A DNA stretch of 64,000 nt from Prevotella sp. (GCA_016287755.1 JAEEWT010000012.1:55406-119405), one strand, 5' to 3'. Positions 44,518 through 54,153 are shown, numbered from the stretch's first letter. Translations and numbers: made by a program. The notes: generated by a model not told the origin, from the letters alone.

Positions 44518-45015
44518 ATGGACAATATGGAAGAACGGTTCCCTCTCGTCGATGAGGAGGGAACGGTGGTGGGTGTGGCTACTCGTGGTGCTTGTCATAA
44601 CGGTTCACGACTGCTGCACCCTGTGGTACACCTTCATGTTTTCAATGCAAAAGGGGAGTTGTACTTGCAGAAACGACCGGAATGGAAGGATATCCAGCCA
44701 GGGAAATGGGACACCGCCGTAGGCGGTCACATGGACTATGGCGAGACACCCGAGGAAGCTTTGATTCGCGAGGTGCGTGAGGAGCTGGGTATCACAGACT
44801 TCACTCCGGAGTTTATGGGGAAATATGTGTTCGACAGTAAGCGCGAACGTGAACTGGTGTATGTAAACCGCACCACTTACAACGGTCCTATACGACCTTC
44901 TTCCGAGGAACTCGACGGAGGTAGGTTCTGGACCATTCAAGAGATTCATGAGGCTATAGGCAAAGGAGTGCTGACGCCAAACTTCGAAATGGAATTCCAA
45001 CAGTTCTTCGGTTAA
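44518..45015 (+). CDS. NUDIX hydrolase (IDI-like subfamily)
   Basis: 165 residues with a complete NUDIX box: GHMDYGETPEEALIREVREE followed by LGI, providing the Mg-binding Glu residues. The N-terminus FPLVDEEGTVVGVATRGACHNG and RLLHPVVHLHVFNAKGELYLQKR resembles the YfcD/IDI-like group. Substrate unknown. Cotranscribed with the small lipoprotein gene; no visible link to the B12 genes beyond. Confidence 0.9.
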   Translation: MDNMEERFPLVDEEGTVVGVATRGACHNGSRLLHPVVHLHVFNAKGELYLQKRPEWKDIQPGKWDTAVGGHMDYGETPEEALIREVREELGITDFTPEFMGKYVFDSKRERELVYVNRTTYNGPIRPSSEELDGGRFWTIQEIHEAIGKGVLTPNFEMEFQQFFG

Positions 45016-45022
45016 TCTATTC

Positions 45023-45152
45023 ACAACGGAAGAAACGGAAATAATCGGAAAATCGGAAACCCCTCATCAAGATAAGCGGAGGTTTCAGCAATAGTTCACA
45101 GGAAGAATCAGTATATTTCTGTTTTTCCGTTTATTTCCGTTTCTTCCGTTGT
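45023..45152. repeat. Long inverted repeat (about 30-bp arms)
   Basis: Arms 45023-45053 and 45122-45152 are complementary with one internal mismatch (ACAACGGAAGAAACGG ... CCGTTTCTTCCGTTGT at the ends). The 68-nt centre has a second pair GAAACC (45056)/GGTTTC (45081). CGGAA recurs through the left arm. Sits between the NUDIX stop and the B12 promoter; terminator or miniature mobile element. Confidence 0.8.
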
Positions 45153-45176
45153 AATATTAATAAATCACTAGTTTTC

Positions 45177-45207
45177 TTTGATAATCAAAAACTTTGTTGT
45201 ACTTTTG
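45177..45207 (+). promoter_or_regulatory. Promoter of the B12 uptake operon
   Basis: TTTG (45177-45180), 19 bp, TACTTTTG (45200-45207), directly before the riboswitch. Confidence 0.8.
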
Positions 45208-45210
45208 CAA

Positions 45211-45368
45211 TGACAACGGTGTCACTTTCAAGTGATGAAAAGGGAAGCAGGTGAGAATCCTGCACTGTCCCGCAGCTGTAATCTGCCGTTATGTCGGCGA
45301 ACAAAATGCCACTGGTCATCCCGGGAAGGCGTTCGCCCTCTGAAGCAGTAAGTCAGAAGACCTGCCGT
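45211..45368 (+). promoter_or_regulatory. Cobalamin riboswitch
   Basis: The conserved core is readable in order: GTGATGAAAAGGGAAGCAGGTG, AATCCTGCACTGTCCCGCAGCTGTAAT and the B12 box AGTCAGAAGACCTGCC at 45351-45366. The region between folds as the peripheral stem with GGCGAAC (45297)/GTTCGCC (45331). It ends about 50 nt before the btuB start, so it probably acts on translation or elongation of btuB when adenosylcobalamin binds. Confidence 0.95.
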
Positions 45369-45417
45369 GGTAGTGTTGATCATACCTCTCGAGGAAAGGG
45401 GTAGTAAATGGTTTCCT

Positions 45418-47445
45418 ATGGATATGTTTCCCAGACGACTGTCTGTTGCTTTACGAATTCTTGTTGTTGCATGCACTTTAGTGACATGCACCGATGTCAT
45501 AGCCCAGAATGATTCGATTTCCGGGAAGACACACGACTTGGATGAAGTGATCGTGAGCAGTCACCGTTTGGAACGAAATGTTCTCACAACGAAACCCATC
45601 CAGCAGATGCAACGCACGGAACTGGAGATGTTAGGACTGCAGAATTTGGCAGATGCCGTGAAGAAGTTCGCTGGTACGAGTGTGAAGGACTATGGGGGCA
45701 TCGGTGGTATGAAGACGGTAAGCGTAAGAAATCTTGGGGCACACCATACCGCAGTAAGCTACGACGGGGTAACCATCAGTAATACGCAAGCAGGACAAAT
45801 AGATATCGGTCGTTTCACACTCGATAATGTGGAGACACTCTCGCTGGCCATCGGTGATGAAGAAGAATGGCTGCTCTCAGCTAGACATTACGCCTCAGCA
45901 GGTGTACTCTCGATCCTTACCGACCGTGGCACTGACGGCTCGAAACATTTCGAGGCGAAAGTGAAGGGAGGTTCGTTCGGTATGGTATCCCCCTCTATCA
46001 GATGGTGGCAACCACTGGGAGAGCGCACCATGCTCAACCTAAACGGTTCGTTCATGCGAGCAGACGGAGTTTATCCTTTCGTACTGAAGAACGGCAGGGA
46101 GAAATCGAACGAGAAACGCTACAACTCGGATATCCAATCGTGGCAAGGCGAAGCGAACTTGTTCCATACTTGGGCAGATAGCAGTAAGCTGGATGTAAAG
46201 ACCTGCTGGTACTACTCGAAGCGAGGACTGCCAGGAGCGGTAGTGCTCTATAACGACAAAAGCGATGAACGACTCTGGGATGAGGATTTCTTTACGCAGG
46301 CTGTCTATTCCAGAATGCTGGGCAAGGCTTGGAGCATGAAGGCCCGCATGAAATACGCTCATAGCTGGAATCGCTACGAAGACACGGATACGAAATATGT
46401 GAACAACAAACAGATTGACGTAGCACGCCAAAACGAATACTATGGTTCGGTGGCATTGGGATGGCATCCTGTTGGTAACCTGTGGCTATCGGTAACAGAA
46501 GACATCTCCTACAACAATCTGCGAAGCAACATTACCATATCGGATAACCTTACCGATCCTCCCTACCCTACCCGTTTCACCTCTCTCACTGCCCTCACTG
46601 CACGTTATATATGGAAACGACTGCAAATGAATGCTAACGTGGTAGGTACATTCGCCACAGAGGAGGTAAAGGCAGGACATAAGCCCGATGACCGCCACAG
46701 ACTGTCACCATCGATATCTTTATCGTACCGTCTGCTACCACAGGAATCGCTGTTCCTGCGGGCGATGTATAAAGATACCTATCGAATGCCGACCTTCAAT
46801 GATCTCTATTATCTGCGTATGGGGAATACCGGACTACGCCCAGAGATTGCCAAGGAACTGAATCTGGGCATAACGTGGAACGGTCGGCCAATAAGATGGT
46901 TGAAATACCTGACCATGACCGTTGACGGCTATTTGAACCGTGTGACTGATAAGATCGTAGCGTTCCCTTCCACGTATGTATGGAAGATGGCGAACTTCGG
47001 AAAGGTAAGGATTACAGGACTGGATGTCACCATAGGCACTGAGATTCCCGTAGTGCATCGAGTCAGCGTGGTGATGATGGGTGCTTATACCTACCAAAAG
47101 GCTATCGACAAAGAGGAAAGATCTGCATCATACAACATGCAGTTACCCTACACACCAAAGCACAGCGGCAATGGATCGGTAATGGTTCGCATGCCCTGGG
47201 TGAACATTGGCTATAGTGTTCTCGCACAAGGGAAACGTTGGAGCAGTATGCAAACCACCCAACCCTATGCCCTGAAAGCCTACTGGGAACATACACTCAC
47301 ATTGTCTCGCGAGTTCCAGCTAAATTCATGCAAGGTAACGCTCTCTGGTTCTGTCAACAACTTTACAGATGAGCAGTATGAGATTATCAAGTACTACCCC
47401 ATGCCAGGAAGATCATTTACTGTTTCGGGGAAAGTAAGTTTTTAA
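45418..47445 (+). CDS. btuB: TonB-dependent cobalamin receptor (BtuB-like)
   Basis: 675 residues. Signal peptide (RILVVACTLVTCTDVIAQ), a TonB-box-like DLDEVIVSSHR, plug domain (LEMLGLQNLADAVKKFAG, VSVRNLGAHHTAVSYDGV) and a beta-barrel ending in Phe. Its place directly behind a cobalamin riboswitch and before a BtuG-like lipoprotein and BtuF/BtuC-like genes identifies the substrate as a corrinoid. The start at 45418 gives a normal signal peptide; the 17 codons before it overlap the riboswitch tail. A further Met at 45424 is possible. Confidence 0.9.
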   Translation: MDMFPRRLSVALRILVVACTLVTCTDVIAQNDSISGKTHDLDEVIVSSHRLERNVLTTKPIQQMQRTELEMLGLQNLADAVKKFAGTSVKDYGGIGGMKTVSVRNLGAHHTAVSYDGVTISNTQAGQIDIGRFTLDNVETLSLAIGDEEEWLLSARHYASAGVLSILTDRGTDGSKHFEAKVKGGSFGMVSPSIRWWQPLGERTMLNLNGSFMRADGVYPFVLKNGREKSNEKRYNSDIQSWQGEANLFHTWADSSKLDVKTCWYYSKRGLPGAVVLYNDKSDERLWDEDFFTQAVYSRMLGKAWSMKARMKYAHSWNRYEDTDTKYVNNKQIDVARQNEYYGSVALGWHPVGNLWLSVTEDISYNNLRSNITISDNLTDPPYPTRFTSLTALTARYIWKRLQMNANVVGTFATEEVKAGHKPDDRHRLSPSISLSYRLLPQESLFLRAMYKDTYRMPTFNDLYYLRMGNTGLRPEIAKELNLGITWNGRPIRWLKYLTMTVDGYLNRVTDKIVAFPSTYVWKMANFGKVRITGLDVTIGTEIPVVHRVSVVMMGAYTYQKAIDKEERSASYNMQLPYTPKHSGNGSVMVRMPWVNIGYSVLAQGKRWSSMQTTQPYALKAYWEHTLTLSREFQLNSCKVTLSGSVNNFTDEQYEIIKYYPMPGRSFTVSGKVSF

Positions 47446-47497
47446 TTGAGAATGGAGAATAAGTATTTATATCGTACAATTTTTAAAACTAAATGAC

Positions 47498-48574
47498 ATG
47501 AAATTCAGAAGTTTATTTTTAGCAGTATTGAGTGGACTGGCTATTACTGCCGGTTTTACCTCATGTAGTGACGATGATGATTGGGACTGGAGTAAGGAAG
47601 GTTCTAAAGTGGAGATGAGCGAGAATCGCGCATTCATCATCAACGAAGGATCTATGAACAAGAACAACGCAACCATGACCTACTTTGACTGGACAACTGA
47701 TCAGACCTACAAGAACGATCTGTTCATCACTCAGAACGGTACGTTGATGGGTGATGTTGCTCAGGACATTATTGTTGACGGAAAGAACATGTATGTGATT
47801 ATGTCTGGTTCCAAGTGTATCTACAAAATGAATACCGTGGGTGTGGCTGAGACTCGCATGAGCATTCCTAATGAACTGAGTGATCCGCGCTATGGTGTCA
47901 TCGATGGAAACTACCTCTATGTTTCCTGCTATGGAGGCTATGTAGCAAAGATCAACAAGAAGACCATGACTGTTGAAGGACAAGTTGAGATTGGTAAGAA
48001 CCCCGAATACATCATCAAGTACAACGGTAAGCTGTATTGTACCTGCTCTGGCTGGGGTGCTGACAAGCGCGTGGCAGTCATCGATCTGAAGAGCTTCGAC
48101 AAGGCTACCTATTTCGATGTGATGGACAACCCTGATAGAATCATTGAAGTTGACGGTCATGTGTTCGTACAGGGCTATGGTGCCTATTACGACTATCCGT
48201 GGGGTGAGCTTAATGTGAAAACTGGCGAGTTCAAGGAACTGGGTAACTGCTCTTCATGGGCAGCTTACAAGAACAACCTGTACCTGGCCTATTCTGCTAC
48301 CGACTGGTCAACATACGAGACCAATACTACACTGAGTGCTTATAATGTGAACACGGGTTCTACGAATAATGCATTCTTCAAGAATGCTCCTGCTGAACTC
48401 GCCACAAGTTCTGTATATGGTATCAGTGTGAACGACGAGACAGGTGATATCTATGTAATGACTACCGATTTCGTTAGCAACGGTCAGGTTTATCACTTCA
48501 AGAGCGACGGTTCCTTTGCTGGTAAGTTCGCCACAACAGGTATAAACCCGCGAAAGATCGTGTTCCTCGACTAA
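47498..48574 (+). CDS. BtuG-like cobalamin-binding surface lipoprotein
   Basis: 358 residues; lipobox TSCS after a signal peptide, acidic DDDDWDW start, then a DUF5074/YncE-type beta-propeller with repeating blade pattern (IIVDGKNMYVIMSGSKCIYK, GVIDGNYLYVSCYGGYVAKI, IIKYNGKLYCTCSGW). BtuG of Bacteroides thetaiotaomicron is such a propeller that binds B12 with very high affinity and caps BtuB; this gene has the same fold class and the same place after btuB. The assignment rests on fold and context, not on binding residues. Confidence 0.82.
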   Translation: MKFRSLFLAVLSGLAITAGFTSCSDDDDWDWSKEGSKVEMSENRAFIINEGSMNKNNATMTYFDWTTDQTYKNDLFITQNGTLMGDVAQDIIVDGKNMYVIMSGSKCIYKMNTVGVAETRMSIPNELSDPRYGVIDGNYLYVSCYGGYVAKINKKTMTVEGQVEIGKNPEYIIKYNGKLYCTCSGWGADKRVAVIDLKSFDKATYFDVMDNPDRIIEVDGHVFVQGYGAYYDYPWGELNVKTGEFKELGNCSSWAAYKNNLYLAYSATDWSTYETNTTLSAYNVNTGSTNNAFFKNAPAELATSSVYGISVNDETGDIYVMTTDFVSNGQVYHFKSDGSFAGKFATTGINPRKIVFLD

Positions 48575-48583
48575 TCCGCTCTT

Positions 48584-49702
48584 ATGAAGAAAAGTCTTTT
48601 CCTTGTCATACTCACCATCCTCTGCTCGTGTCATTCACGGCATCAGGGGGTGGTGAGCGATGACTGCGACACGGTGGCACTGAAATATGCCACGCACATC
48701 TCCATCGTGAAACATCACGACTTCACGGTGGTGAAGCTGGCTGACCCCTGGAATACAGGAAAAACCTTGCACACCTATGTGCTGGTGCCTGCCGACAAGG
48801 AGCTGCCGGCACATCTGCCTGATGGGGCCGTAGTGAGGACACCGCTCAAAAGGGCCGTGGTAGCCACCAGCGTACACTGCAGTCTGGTTATCGACATGGG
48901 AAAAGGAACAAGCATTGGTGGCATCTGTGAACCGCAGTACATCCATATCCCTTATATCCAGGATCAACTGCAAAAAGGAAGTATAGCCGACTGCGGTAGC
49001 GGTATGGCTCCCACTGTGGAGAAGATCATTGACATGCAGGCTGATGCCATCTTCCTTTCTCCTTTCCAGAACAGCGGTGGTTACGGAAAGGTGGAAGAAC
49101 TGAAAATCCCGATTATCGAGACAGCCGACTATATGGAAACATCGGCCTTGGGACGGGCGGAATGGATGCGGTTCTACGGCATGCTGTTCGGTTGTGAGCA
49201 GAAGGCCGACAGTATGTTCGCAGAGGTGGAAAAAGGCTACATGGAACTGAAGGCATTGGCGAAGACATCTGCCGACAAGCGGTCGATCATGATGGATAAG
49301 CAGACAGGGGCTGTGTGGTATGTTCCTGGTGGACAGAGCACGCTTGGTGGCATCTTTGCTGATGCGGGCATTGACTACCCATGGAAAGATGATGACCACA
49401 GCGGCAGTCTGGCACTCCCATTTGAGAGTGTATTGGAGAAAGCCGAGCATGCAGACATCTGGCTCTTCCGCTACAATTCACCGCACGATATCACTTTTAA
49501 AGAGTTGTTGTCTGACAATGCAGGATACAAGCAGTTCAAGGCGTTCACCGACAAAGAGGTATATGGCTGTAATACGGCCAGCAGCACCTTCTATGAAGAA
49601 ACTCCCTTTCATCCTAATCTGCTGCTGCGCGACTTTATCTGCATTGCTCACCCTGACCTGCAGTTAGGGGAACCGAGATACTTTAAGAAACTACATGAGT
49701 AA
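48584..49702 (+). CDS. Corrinoid ABC transporter substrate-binding lipoprotein (BtuF-like)
   Basis: 372 residues, lipobox ILCSC (Cys16). The fold is a helical-backbone binding protein (class III): RAVVATSVHCSLVIDMGKG, DCGSGMAPTVEKIIDMQADAIFLS, VEELKIPIIETADYMETSALGRAEWM and a second lobe with WYVPGGQSTLGGIFADAGIDYP. Substrate assigned by riboswitch and btuB context. It overlaps the permease gene by 8 nt (stop at 49702, next ATG at 49695). Confidence 0.85.
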   Translation: MKKSLFLVILTILCSCHSRHQGVVSDDCDTVALKYATHISIVKHHDFTVVKLADPWNTGKTLHTYVLVPADKELPAHLPDGAVVRTPLKRAVVATSVHCSLVIDMGKGTSIGGICEPQYIHIPYIQDQLQKGSIADCGSGMAPTVEKIIDMQADAIFLSPFQNSGGYGKVEELKIPIIETADYMETSALGRAEWMRFYGMLFGCEQKADSMFAEVEKGYMELKALAKTSADKRSIMMDKQTGAVWYVPGGQSTLGGIFADAGIDYPWKDDDHSGSLALPFESVLEKAEHADIWLFRYNSPHDITFKELLSDNAGYKQFKAFTDKEVYGCNTASSTFYEETPFHPNLLLRDFICIAHPDLQLGEPRYFKKLHE

Positions 49703-50732
49703 GTTTTCACGATTCGCCGTAGGGATGGTACTCATCATTGCAGTACTCTTCGCACTGAGCCTCTTCGTTGGCGCAGTGCATATTCCCGTGGAACAGGTAG
49801 TACGTATCCTGTTCCTACCCTCGGCGGATATTCAAGCCGATCCCGGCATCAAGTCATCATGGATATACATCGTCCTGCAAAACCGTTTGCCACAGGCCAT
49901 CACCGCCATGCTGTGCGGCGCTTCGCTGGCGGTGTGCGGACTGATGTTGCAGACCGCCTTCAGGAACCCGTTGGCAGGTCCGAGCATCTTCGGTATCAAC
50001 AGCGGTGCCTCATTAGGTGTGGCACTGGTGATGTTGCTCCTTGGCGGGAGCATCACGGCAGGAAGCTTCTCATTGACAGGTTTCGTGGCAGTGCTCTTCG
50101 CCGCCTTTGTAGGCGCCATGGCGGTCATGGCACTGATCTTGCTTTTCTCCACGATGGTAAGGAACAACGTCATGCTACTGATCATCGGTATCATGATCGG
50201 CTATATCTCCTCATCGGCCATCTCCCTACTGAACTTCTTCGCTACGGAGCAAGGAGTACAGTCGTATATGGTTTGGGGACTGGGGAACTTCGGAGGTGTG
50301 TCGATGGAGCAGATGCCTTCCTTCGCCTTGATCACATTGGCAGGATTGCTCGGTGCCCTCATGCTGATCAAACCGCTGAACGCCTTATTGCTGGGAGAAC
50401 AATATGCAGAGAACTTGGGTATCAACACGCAAAGGGTAAGGAACTACCTGCTGTTTGTGACAGGAATCCTTACCGCTATCACCACTGCATTCTGCGGACC
50501 CATCGCGTTTATCGGACTGGCAGTGCCTCATATCGCCCGCATGCTGCTGACAACTGACAACCATCAGTACCTCATGCCAGCAACAATCCTGACAGGTGCA
50601 GCCATTGCGCTGTTGTGCAATGTCATCTGCGTACTGCCAGGATCACAAGGAATCATTCCCCTGAATGCCGTTACGCCCATCATGGGTGCCCCGGTCATTA
50701 TCTATGTTATTCTGAAACAAAGGGGGAAATAA
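49695..50732 (+). CDS. FecCD/BtuC-family ABC permease
   Basis: 345 residues, about ten membrane helices. Family blocks: RLPQAITAMLCGASLAVCGL, LQTAFRNPLAGPSIFGINSG, LLIIGIMIGYISSSAISLL, GLAVPHIARML and PLNAVTPIMGAPVIIYVIL. With the BtuF-like protein it should form a corrinoid importer, but the matching ATPase is not here: the gene ends with no gap before a convergent gene. Confidence 0.9.
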   Translation: MSKFSRFAVGMVLIIAVLFALSLFVGAVHIPVEQVVRILFLPSADIQADPGIKSSWIYIVLQNRLPQAITAMLCGASLAVCGLMLQTAFRNPLAGPSIFGINSGASLGVALVMLLLGGSITAGSFSLTGFVAVLFAAFVGAMAVMALILLFSTMVRNNVMLLIIGIMIGYISSSAISLLNFFATEQGVQSYMVWGLGNFGGVSMEQMPSFALITLAGLLGALMLIKPLNALLLGEQYAENLGINTQRVRNYLLFVTGILTAITTAFCGPIAFIGLAVPHIARMLLTTDNHQYLMPATILTGAAIALLCNVICVLPGSQGIIPLNAVTPIMGAPVIIYVILKQRGK

Positions 50733-51359
50733 TCAGAAGTAGATGGTGCCGTGAATCTGCCAAGTATTGGTCTTGGCTTTGCGCTTGTCGTAGGCCGTGT
50801 CGGTCACGTCCTTGAAACTCTTCACGTCAGCCGTATTACTTACTCCTATATTATAATTAACACCAATCTCATAACGTCCGAGATTCACGCCGCCACCGAG
50901 GTTCACGCTGAACACGGAGTTATTCAACCGGAAGGTGTTGTCAACCTGCTCTTTGTTTGCATCCCAGTCTTTCCATGTGTATTTATCATCACCTATGTTG
51001 AAACTGATCTGCGGACCGGCTGCAAGATAGATTCCGGCAACATCGCTGAAACCGATATTCAGACGGAGGTTGGCGGGAACAATGATACTCTTCTGCGTGA
51101 TGGTCTCGTCGTCGATCTTCATGTCACGCTGATCGTAGTATCCTGCAATATCCAATCCCAGATTGGGGAAAGGAAGAGAGAACTTCAGAACCGGACCTAC
51201 AAAGAAGCCCAAACGGTTCGACGTATCGAACACTTCTTCGTTGAACGACATCTCGGTGATATTGAAACCACCTCTCACACCTAAGTTTACCTGGGCCTTT
51301 GCCGATGTTAATCCTAACATGACGATGGCCATTGTCAAAACAATCTTTTTCATCTTCAT
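50733..51359 (-). CDS. Outer membrane beta-barrel protein (PorT-like)
   Basis: 208 residues: signal peptide (KIVLTMAIVMLGLTSAKAQ) and an eight-stranded barrel (NLGVRGGFNITEMSF, GLDIAGYYDQRDMKI, GIYLAAGPQISFNIG, TWQIHGTIYF ending in Phe). Outer-membrane-beta-barrel family common in Bacteroidota; function unknown. Its stop codon (50733-50735) abuts the btuC stop directly. It lies downstream of the T9SS operon on the same strand but after a hairpin, so it is probably separate. Confidence 0.8.
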   Translation of the reverse strand: MKMKKIVLTMAIVMLGLTSAKAQVNLGVRGGFNITEMSFNEEVFDTSNRLGFFVGPVLKFSLPFPNLGLDIAGYYDQRDMKIDDETITQKSIIVPANLRLNIGFSDVAGIYLAAGPQISFNIGDDKYTWKDWDANKEQVDNTFRLNNSVFSVNLGGGVNLGRYEIGVNYNIGVSNTADVKSFKDVTDTAYDKRKAKTNTWQIHGTIYF

Positions 51360-51377
51360 AGCTATTTTAAGTTAGTT

Positions 51378-51428
51378 AATTCTCAATTTTCAATTATCAA
51401 TTATCATTTACAACTCGTTGTAAATGAT
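51378..51428. terminator. Hairpin and micro-repeat downstream of gldN
   Basis: ATCATTTACAAC (51403-51414) pairs with GTTGTAAATGAT (51417-51428), its edge overlapping the gldN stop; the flank is a TTGAnAAT micro-repeat (51378-51402). Weak U-tract; likely operon terminator on the minus strand. Confidence 0.55.
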
Positions 51429-52522
51429 CAATGTCTTTGTCTTCTTACAGTTACTCGTGCAGAAGAACTACCAGAAGAGGAGGATGAAGAAGAGGAAGCG
51501 CGCTTGGTCTTCACCTTCTCCGACTTACCTGAAGAGGCACGACGGTTTGAGCTGCTGGCGGCAGCTTTCTTGGCCTTGATTTTGACTTTAGGATCCAGAT
51601 TGGCGATGCTGTCCAGACTATCCTTACGAGCCTGATTGCCCCAGATATTCTTCTCGAAAGCCAACAGCTCCTGCTCGATACGTTTCTGCTCCTTACTCAT
51701 GGAAAGAGAGTCAGGACAATACTGAGCGAGTGTCTGTCCCAGCATGTTCGTAGTCTTGTAGATAGATCCGCGATACATATTCTTCGTGAAGAAGTCGTCA
51801 ATGCTCATCGTAGCGGCATTGTTCATATTACTTGTCATAATGGTCTGCTTAGCCAGGAACGGAGCCACATCATCATACTTCACCCAGAACAGCGGGTATC
51901 TGACGGTTCCATCACCGAAATCATCCTCACGACTCATAATCGGACAAAGGGCGATCACCTTGGTGTGGAACGTGGCAGAAGCCTGATCATAGTAGGCACT
52001 CTCCTTCAGATAGTAACCCTTTACCTCTCGAGAGGGGATATCACTGTCGTCAATGCGGATTCGGCCGTTGTCGGTACGCTCATAATAAATATGGTAGTTA
52101 TCGATGAACGACTTGGGTTTGACACGGGCAGAATCGGTGAACACCTCATTACCGTCAGTACGATACTCATAAGCACGAACCTGTCCTGTAAGCATCAGCT
52201 TGAACAGATAGGTGAAGAGGTTCATCTGTGTGCCGACGGGCTCTACAGGATAATAGAGACCGGCATTGGCATCCTGGGTGAGATCAATCTCCCGGTAGAT
52301 GTCACGCCGCCAAACCACGTCCTCCGACATGCTCTGTGCCGTTGGGAATGATATCTGGGCACGTGTGGTAAGCGTCTGCGCATTTGACTTCTGCTGCTGG
52401 GCTTGCTGACGACGTGCAGCAGGCTGAGCCTGCACCTCACTGATGAAGAAGGAACATACCATGAAGAACATCATGAGCATCATTCCTCTGCATCCTGTTT
52501 GAATATTATCTGTACGCATCAT
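51428..52522 (-). CDS. gldN: Type IX secretion/gliding protein GldN (PorN)
   Basis: 364 residues with a signal peptide (LMMFFMVCSFFISEVQAQ). Body matches GldN: VVWRRDIYREIDLTQDANAGLYYPVEP, MNLFTYLFKLMLTGQVRAYEY and YYLKESAYYDQASATFHTKVIALCP. GldN joins GldK in the periplasmic ring under the outer membrane. The C-terminal 50 residues are a lysine/serine-rich tail (SSNRRASSGKSEKVKTKR then poly-Ser) that is longer than usual. Last gene of the porP-gldKLMN operon. Confidence 0.92.
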   Translation of the reverse strand: MMRTDNIQTGCRGMMLMMFFMVCSFFISEVQAQPAARRQQAQQQKSNAQTLTTRAQISFPTAQSMSEDVVWRRDIYREIDLTQDANAGLYYPVEPVGTQMNLFTYLFKLMLTGQVRAYEYRTDGNEVFTDSARVKPKSFIDNYHIYYERTDNGRIRIDDSDIPSREVKGYYLKESAYYDQASATFHTKVIALCPIMSREDDFGDGTVRYPLFWVKYDDVAPFLAKQTIMTSNMNNAATMSIDDFFTKNMYRGSIYKTTNMLGQTLAQYCPDSLSMSKEQKRIEQELLAFEKNIWGNQARKDSLDSIANLDPKVKIKAKKAAASSSNRRASSGKSEKVKTKRASSSSSSSSGSSSARVTVRRQRH

Positions 52523-52551
52523 ATTCTATGTTATTATCTTTCAGTTTTCCT

Positions 52552-54108
52552 TTATCTTACTATCACTTCCATGGCTCCGGGTAGGGTTCGCGAGATACCG
52601 TCAGGACCTACAGCCGTTACATGTGTAATATAGAACCGTCGACTGCGGGAGAGTTTGCGGAACTCCTCGCGTTGCCGTTCAGAGAAGGATGAACCGTTAC
52701 CTACGATAGGTACGGCATTACCCATATTATCAAAGAACACGGTCTCAAAGCCTGTAACCTTAAACTCGATGTCGAGCAGACCGTCATCAATGGCAGCCTT
52801 GATACCGCCCGTGCCCATCAGCGAAGCCTTGGCAAGTCCGCCACCACGGAAACGGTTGTCGCCTACCACCATATACGGTGTAGGATCGGGCAGCTTACGC
52901 ACCTTGAAAGTCACCTGTGCCATCTGACGGGTCTGACCCTTGTCGTGGGCTGTTACTGTGAATGTGACATCCTTGCCCACAGCGGCTGGCGTAGCCACGT
53001 AATGTCCATCACCCTTCGCTGTCAACGAGCCACCACTCATCGTCACGGATACGGCATTCTGCGGTACACCTGGTACGCTGACACTCATCGGGTTCGGATA
53101 ACCCGCATAGAGCACGTTCATCAGGTCGGCTGCCACCGTAGCACCACTGGGTGCAGGAATCACGCTGTACTTCTGCAGGAAGTCGCGACGCAGAGTCTCA
53201 CCTGCCGCATTACGGGTGAGCAGATAACCGCTGAAGGAATGCTCGCCCACACCACCTGCTGAGAAGGAGTACTTGTTGTTGCGGAGGTTCACCTTGGAAC
53301 CGTTGATATAGATCTCCGGCTGCATCGTCGTATCCACGGCAGCCATGACGATATTCGCCGCAAAGGTCTCACCCGGATAAAGGGTGGTCTTCTCAGGAAT
53401 GACAAACGCATCAAGCTTGTTCACACGGATATCCTTCACGTCGATATTCGACACGAGGGTATGGAGCACCTCACCTTCTGCGTAGCGCACATCACTCTGG
53501 AGCTTGGAGAGCAGCGTAATGGCAGCAGCCACGGGCATGTCCTCAAACATGTACTCCTGCCAGTTCTTTCCCATGGCATGAGCATTGGCTGGCAGTTCGG
53601 TGGTCATATTACTGCTGATCATACTCCGCTGACGCTCGTCACCCACCATCTTCAGGATGCGTTCACGGAAAGAGTTGATGGCATTGTATAGTTCCTTGCC
53701 ACGACCCTTACCTGGTGCCAGCATCACCTGTGTGGCAGCTTCCAGGTCTTCCTTGTTACGGATATTCAACACATCACCGTCGCTGCCGTCAGCCTCCTTC
53801 ACGATGGCTTCCTTCAGTTCCTGCGCCAAGTTATAGAGCGAATCACTCATTTGTTTCACCTGCGTGGCCTTGTCGAACCACTGGCGAACCTTCTCGGGAT
53901 TCGCTTTCATCTGCGACTCGAAGTCGCCGTATATAGAAAGGTTCTCCTTCGCTGAGTTCGCCGTCGTGCGGTTCAGACTCTCCTCTACCAAGGAGAAACC
54001 GTCGAGCACTTCCGATGAAACGTTCAGCGCAAGCATAGCCATCAAGACGACATACATCAGGTTGATCATCTTCTGGCGTGGAGATACCGGTCTTTTCTTA
54101 ATTGCCAT
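52552..54108 (-). CDS. gldM: Type IX secretion/gliding motor protein GldM (PorM)
   Basis: 518 residues: short cytoplasmic start (KKRPVSPRQKMINLMYVVLM), one membrane helix (MYVVLMAMLALNVSSEVL), then a long periplasmic part of four beta-domains. The start MAIKKRPVSPRQKMINLMYV is a GldM signature. GldM spans the periplasm, linking the proton-driven GldL helices to the GldK/N ring. Gap to gldN 29 bp, to gldL 45 bp. Confidence 0.95.
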   Translation of the reverse strand: MAIKKRPVSPRQKMINLMYVVLMAMLALNVSSEVLDGFSLVEESLNRTTANSAKENLSIYGDFESQMKANPEKVRQWFDKATQVKQMSDSLYNLAQELKEAIVKEADGSDGDVLNIRNKEDLEAATQVMLAPGKGRGKELYNAINSFRERILKMVGDERQRSMISSNMTTELPANAHAMGKNWQEYMFEDMPVAAAITLLSKLQSDVRYAEGEVLHTLVSNIDVKDIRVNKLDAFVIPEKTTLYPGETFAANIVMAAVDTTMQPEIYINGSKVNLRNNKYSFSAGGVGEHSFSGYLLTRNAAGETLRRDFLQKYSVIPAPSGATVAADLMNVLYAGYPNPMSVSVPGVPQNAVSVTMSGGSLTAKGDGHYVATPAAVGKDVTFTVTAHDKGQTRQMAQVTFKVRKLPDPTPYMVVGDNRFRGGGLAKASLMGTGGIKAAIDDGLLDIEFKVTGFETVFFDNMGNAVPIVGNGSSFSERQREEFRKLSRSRRFYITHVTAVGPDGISRTLPGAMEVIVR

Positions 54109-54153
54109 TGTATTCTTTTTTAAAACCCCTATGGGGACAACAGTAACTAAAGA

